The notes beneath the pieces were generated by a model. It did no database searches and had not been told where the DNA came from. It saw only the letters and a program-made list of their open reading frames with translations. A DNA stretch of 14,979 bases, from assembly GCA_014379395.1 (NCBI GenBank), contig JACMLV010000909.1, forward strand, positions 1-14,979, given 5' to 3'. The stretch's first letter is position 1. Each line of letters begins with the position of its first letter. Origin of the DNA: Burkholderiaceae bacterium (GTDB lineage: Bacteria > Pseudomonadota > Gammaproteobacteria > Burkholderiales > Burkholderiaceae_D). Both the position numbers and the translations under genes were made by a program. Positions 12,426 through 14,979 of the stretch are shown in pieces.

Positions 12426-14657
12426 ATGAACTTGCTATCTGCTTCCATTCTCCGTGGCCTGCTGCTGCTGGCCTGCACCGTATCCTGTCCCAGTTATGCG
12501 GACTGGGCCGGCAGTTCCGACCCGACCGTTGTGCATGCCCTGCCGGCCGATGGCCGCATCCAGCCCCAGAATCCGCCCGGCTTCTCCTGGTCGCGCCACT
12601 CGACCAATCCCGCCTCCTACGTGCTGGAAGTGCAAGGCGCGACAACTCAGACGTTTACCTCGACCCGCAACTGGTTTTTGCCAAGCGCGGGATTGAACTC
12701 CGGCCATTACACGTGGCGGGTGCGTCCTTCGACCACCCTGGAATGGTCTAGCCCGCGCGACTTCTACATCGACGCCACGGTCTCCCGGCCATTCCTGGTG
12801 CCCGACAACGCGACCTTGCGCCAGCACATCCTGAGCCGGGCGCGGCCGCGTGGATTGACGCCCGAAATTGTTGCCCAGAAATACTGGAGCGCCGCCATGA
12901 ACGCCGAGCGCGGGCCACTGCTCTCGCGCCTGAGCATTGACGTGTTAACCAAGGCCACCACGCTGCCGGTGTTCAGCGACGCCAACTGGCCCCTGGTCTA
13001 CAGCGGCACCATGACCACGGCGTACTCGGCCCAGCTGACCGCCATTCGTTGGGCCATCAATGACGCCGGACGCCAGCTGGAAGCGGCCGCGCTGCTGTGG
13101 CGCCTGACCGGGGACCGGCGCTTCTTCAATGAGGCCGTGACCCGCGGCAATCAGCTGGCGGCGCTCAGCCCGACCGGCCCGACCAGTTTTACCAATCAAG
13201 ACCAGGGTTCGCGCCAGATCGCGCTGACCCTGATCAAGGCCGTCGATTTCCTCGGCGCCGACTTGGCGCCGGCCGCGCGCGCTCCCTGGCTGGCCTCGGT
13301 CGCGGCCCGCTCCACGGATTTCTATAATGATATTGTCGGCAGCAACGGCCGGCTCGACCAGTATCCGTTCGATTCCCACGGCGCCACCAATCTGGGCATG
13401 CTGACCCTCATTTCCGCCCTGGCGCTGGGCGATATCCCCGCTGCCAGCGGCTGGTTCGATTACGCGTTCCGGGCCTATGCCAATTCGGTCTCCGTCTGGA
13501 GCGGTGCCGAGGGCGGCTTTTCCGATGGCACCGCCTATGCCCAGTACACCGCCGACACCGCCTTGCAGATCTGGCAACCACTGGCGGCTGTCAGCGGCGT
13601 CAATCTATTCACCAAGCCATGGGCGAACGGCTTCCTGCAATATCTGACGCATTTTGTGCCGCCCGGCACGCCAAGCCATGTGTTCGGCGACCAGCATGAA
13701 GTGAGCGCCGATGTGCCGACCCTGAAAGCGTTCGCGTCGCGTTTCGCGACCCCGACCGCGCTCTGGTATGTGCGCAATATGTACGGCACCGAAGATATCC
13801 TGCGCGAACTCGAAGCGCCCTGGCCGTTGCCGGTGAAAACCGTGAGCACGATTCAGCAACCGCCCAACGCCGCGCTGTATCCGAGCATCGGCTGGGTTGC
13901 CATGCACAGCAATATCGCCGACCTCGCGCGCACCTCGGTCTATTTCAAGTCCAGCCCCTACGGTTCGTACAGCCACAGCCACGGCGACCAGAACAGCCTG
14001 GTCGTCAACAGCGGCGGCCGGCGGCTGCTGATCGAAGCCGGTTACTCAGACTGGTATGGCTCGCCCTTGTGGCGCAACTGGTACCATCAGACCAAGTCGC
14101 ACAATGCCATCACCTATGATGGCGGCGTGGGGCAGAAGGTCGACGGCCCCGGCTCGGCCCTGAGCTGGAACGGCAAGGTGACCGCTTTTGCTTCTTTGAT
14201 CAACCCGCCGCTTGACTATACTTCCGGTGACGCGACGGCGGCCTACCCTGGCGTTCTCAGCTCGGCGGTTCGGCAAATCTGGTACCTGCGCGCGCTCGAT
14301 CTCATCGTGGTGCGCGACAAGCTGGCCGCGCCGCTGCCGCATGTCTTCGAATGGAACGTGCATGCGCCGTCAGTGATGGTTGTCGAAGCCATCGACGCTG
14401 TCAGGATCAATAACATCGACCGCAGCCTGTGCATCAAATCCCTGACCCCCGGCACGCAGTTTAAAAAATGGACCGGGCCCGCCGCCCAAGCCGGCAAGAT
14501 TGAAGACCACGGCGCTTTTACCCGGACGTCGGCGACGTCGGCTGAATTCCTGATGCTGCTCGACGTTGGTTGTAAAAAACCGCTTACATCCCTGACGGCG
14601 ACGAGTTCCGGTCGCAATCTCGATATCGGTGGCTATACGATTAGTTTTCCGAATTAG
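12426..14657 (+). CDS. Secreted heparinase II/III-like polysaccharide lyase with DUF4962-type N-terminus
   Basis: The 743-residue protein begins with a signal peptide (hydrophobic 11-20, likely cleavage after SYA25); LLAC17 is a weak alternative lipobox. A beta-sandwich region (about 30-118: GFSWS, YVLEV, YTWRVRP) is followed by an alpha/alpha barrel (about 120-460) and a heparinase II/III C-terminal beta domain (about 480-740). By analogy with heparinase II, candidate catalytic residues are H318 (DSHGATNL), Y371/Y374 (EGGFSDGTAYAQY) and H517/H519 (SHSHGDQNS), with H559 (SHNAITYDG) also conserved. It should cleave an acidic polysaccharide by beta-elimination in the periplasm or outside the cell. 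Substrate unknown. No polysaccharide-synthesis or uptake genes are visible nearby. The ribosome binding site is weak (TTAGGCG). Confidence 0.88.
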   Translation: MNLLSASILRGLLLLACTVSCPSYADWAGSSDPTVVHALPADGRIQPQNPPGFSWSRHSTNPASYVLEVQGATTQTFTSTRNWFLPSAGLNSGHYTWRVRPSTTLEWSSPRDFYIDATVSRPFLVPDNATLRQHILSRARPRGLTPEIVAQKYWSAAMNAERGPLLSRLSIDVLTKATTLPVFSDANWPLVYSGTMTTAYSAQLTAIRWAINDAGRQLEAAALLWRLTGDRRFFNEAVTRGNQLAALSPTGPTSFTNQDQGSRQIALTLIKAVDFLGADLAPAARAPWLASVAARSTDFYNDIVGSNGRLDQYPFDSHGATNLGMLTLISALALGDIPAASGWFDYAFRAYANSVSVWSGAEGGFSDGTAYAQYTADTALQIWQPLAAVSGVNLFTKPWANGFLQYLTHFVPPGTPSHVFGDQHEVSADVPTLKAFASRFATPTALWYVRNMYGTEDILRELEAPWPLPVKTVSTIQQPPNAALYPSIGWVAMHSNIADLARTSVYFKSSPYGSYSHSHGDQNSLVVNSGGRRLLIEAGYSDWYGSPLWRNWYHQTKSHNAITYDGGVGQKVDGPGSALSWNGKVTAFASLINPPLDYTSGDATAAYPGVLSSAVRQIWYLRALDLIVVRDKLAAPLPHVFEWNVHAPSVMVVEAIDAVRINNIDRSLCIKSLTPGTQFKKWTGPAAQAGKIEDHGAFTRTSATSAEFLMLLDVGCKKPLTSLTATSSGRNLDIGGYTISFPN

Positions 14658-14750
14658 GGATGGGTGATCAGATGAGTGGGTGGGGCAGCATTCCAACCGC
14701 ACGGATACAGGGTTTGCGGGTTTGAATTTTCCATCGGAAGCGAAAAAACG

Positions 14751-14770
14751 CCCAGCATCCATGCGGGTTT
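14751..14770 (+). terminator. Weak possible terminator after the lyase gene
   Basis: CCC-A-GCA-TCCA-TGC-GGG-TTT forms a six-pair stem with one bulge and only three T after it. It lies about 95 bp past the stop codon. Confidence 0.3.
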
Positions 14771-14840
14771 CCGAGCCTCCGTTGGGAAATTTTGGTGCCG
14801 ATTGTGGTTCGCTGACAAATCAATGCGGCGAAATTGGCAC

Positions 14841-14979
14841 TAGTGTAGTGTTGCGCTCTTCTTGCGACATAAAAATGCGTCTTTTCCGCCGATACCGCGT
14901 CAAAAATCCTCGCAATACCTCGGTATTGCTGCGGTTTTTTCCTTGTCTCGGCGAAAAATCCGCTATTTTTATAAGTCGC
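14841..14979. mobile_element. MITE-like element, copy 2 (cut by the window edge)
   Basis: This matches copy 1 (7605-7743) in the same orientation with no gaps and five mismatches over 139 bp, about 96% identity. It again begins at TA in a CTAG context and contains the central palindrome. The right terminal repeat lies outside the window. It sits 183 bp past the lyase stop codon. Confidence 0.85.

Noticed and set aside
7605..14979. Composite transposon bounded by the two MITE copies
   Set aside because: The interval holds core genes such as cysE and no transposase. Two independent insertions of a short element explain it better.

Overview
The window looks like chromosomal DNA of a GC-rich betaproteobacterium, most likely an Oxalobacteraceae member (Massilia/Duganella/Janthinobacterium type). 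The basis is a polyhydroxyalkanoate phasin, an rnr-rlmB pair, the style of the CysE and YceH proteins, and strong G/C third-position bias. The family assignment is inference from protein flavour; no ribosomal RNA is present to test it.

Left block (1-2800, minus strand): a two-gene DNA-repair operon. A complete bacterial FAN1-type VRR-NUC nuclease overlaps by ATGA the start of an XPD/DinG-type iron-sulfur helicase that carries its own N-terminal PD-(D/E)XK nuclease-like domain and runs off the left edge. A near-perfect LexA box sits 22 bp before the FAN1 start, so the pair should belong to the SOS regulon. Next, also on the minus strand, is a phasin with its own terminator (2808-3368), then two nearly identical tRNA-Leu(CAG) genes, each with its own promoter and terminator.

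Middle block (4416-9328, plus strand): rnr and rlmB (RNA degradation and 23S rRNA methylation) 3 bp apart, then cysE (serine acetyltransferase) and yceH (DUF480) 9 bp apart. A 160-bp MITE-like element with terminal inverted repeats is inserted exactly at the rlmB stop codon and separates the two pairs. A second copy, about 96% identical and in the same orientation, begins at 14841 and is cut by the right edge.

Right block (9353-14840): a YefM-YoeB toxin-antitoxin module (minus) with a TGTACA-type operator, bracketed by two similar terminators; a methyl-accepting chemotaxis protein (minus); about 700 bp without a gene; and a secreted heparinase II/III-like polysaccharide lyase with an N-terminal DUF4962-type region (plus). 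Three G/C homopolymer tracts of 9-11 bp lie in intergenic DNA of this half.

Most genes are familiar families. The points most worth following are the SOS-controlled FAN1/nuclease-helicase operon, the MITE pair, and the unusual start region of rnr. I found no CRISPR array, transposase, integrase or phage genes.
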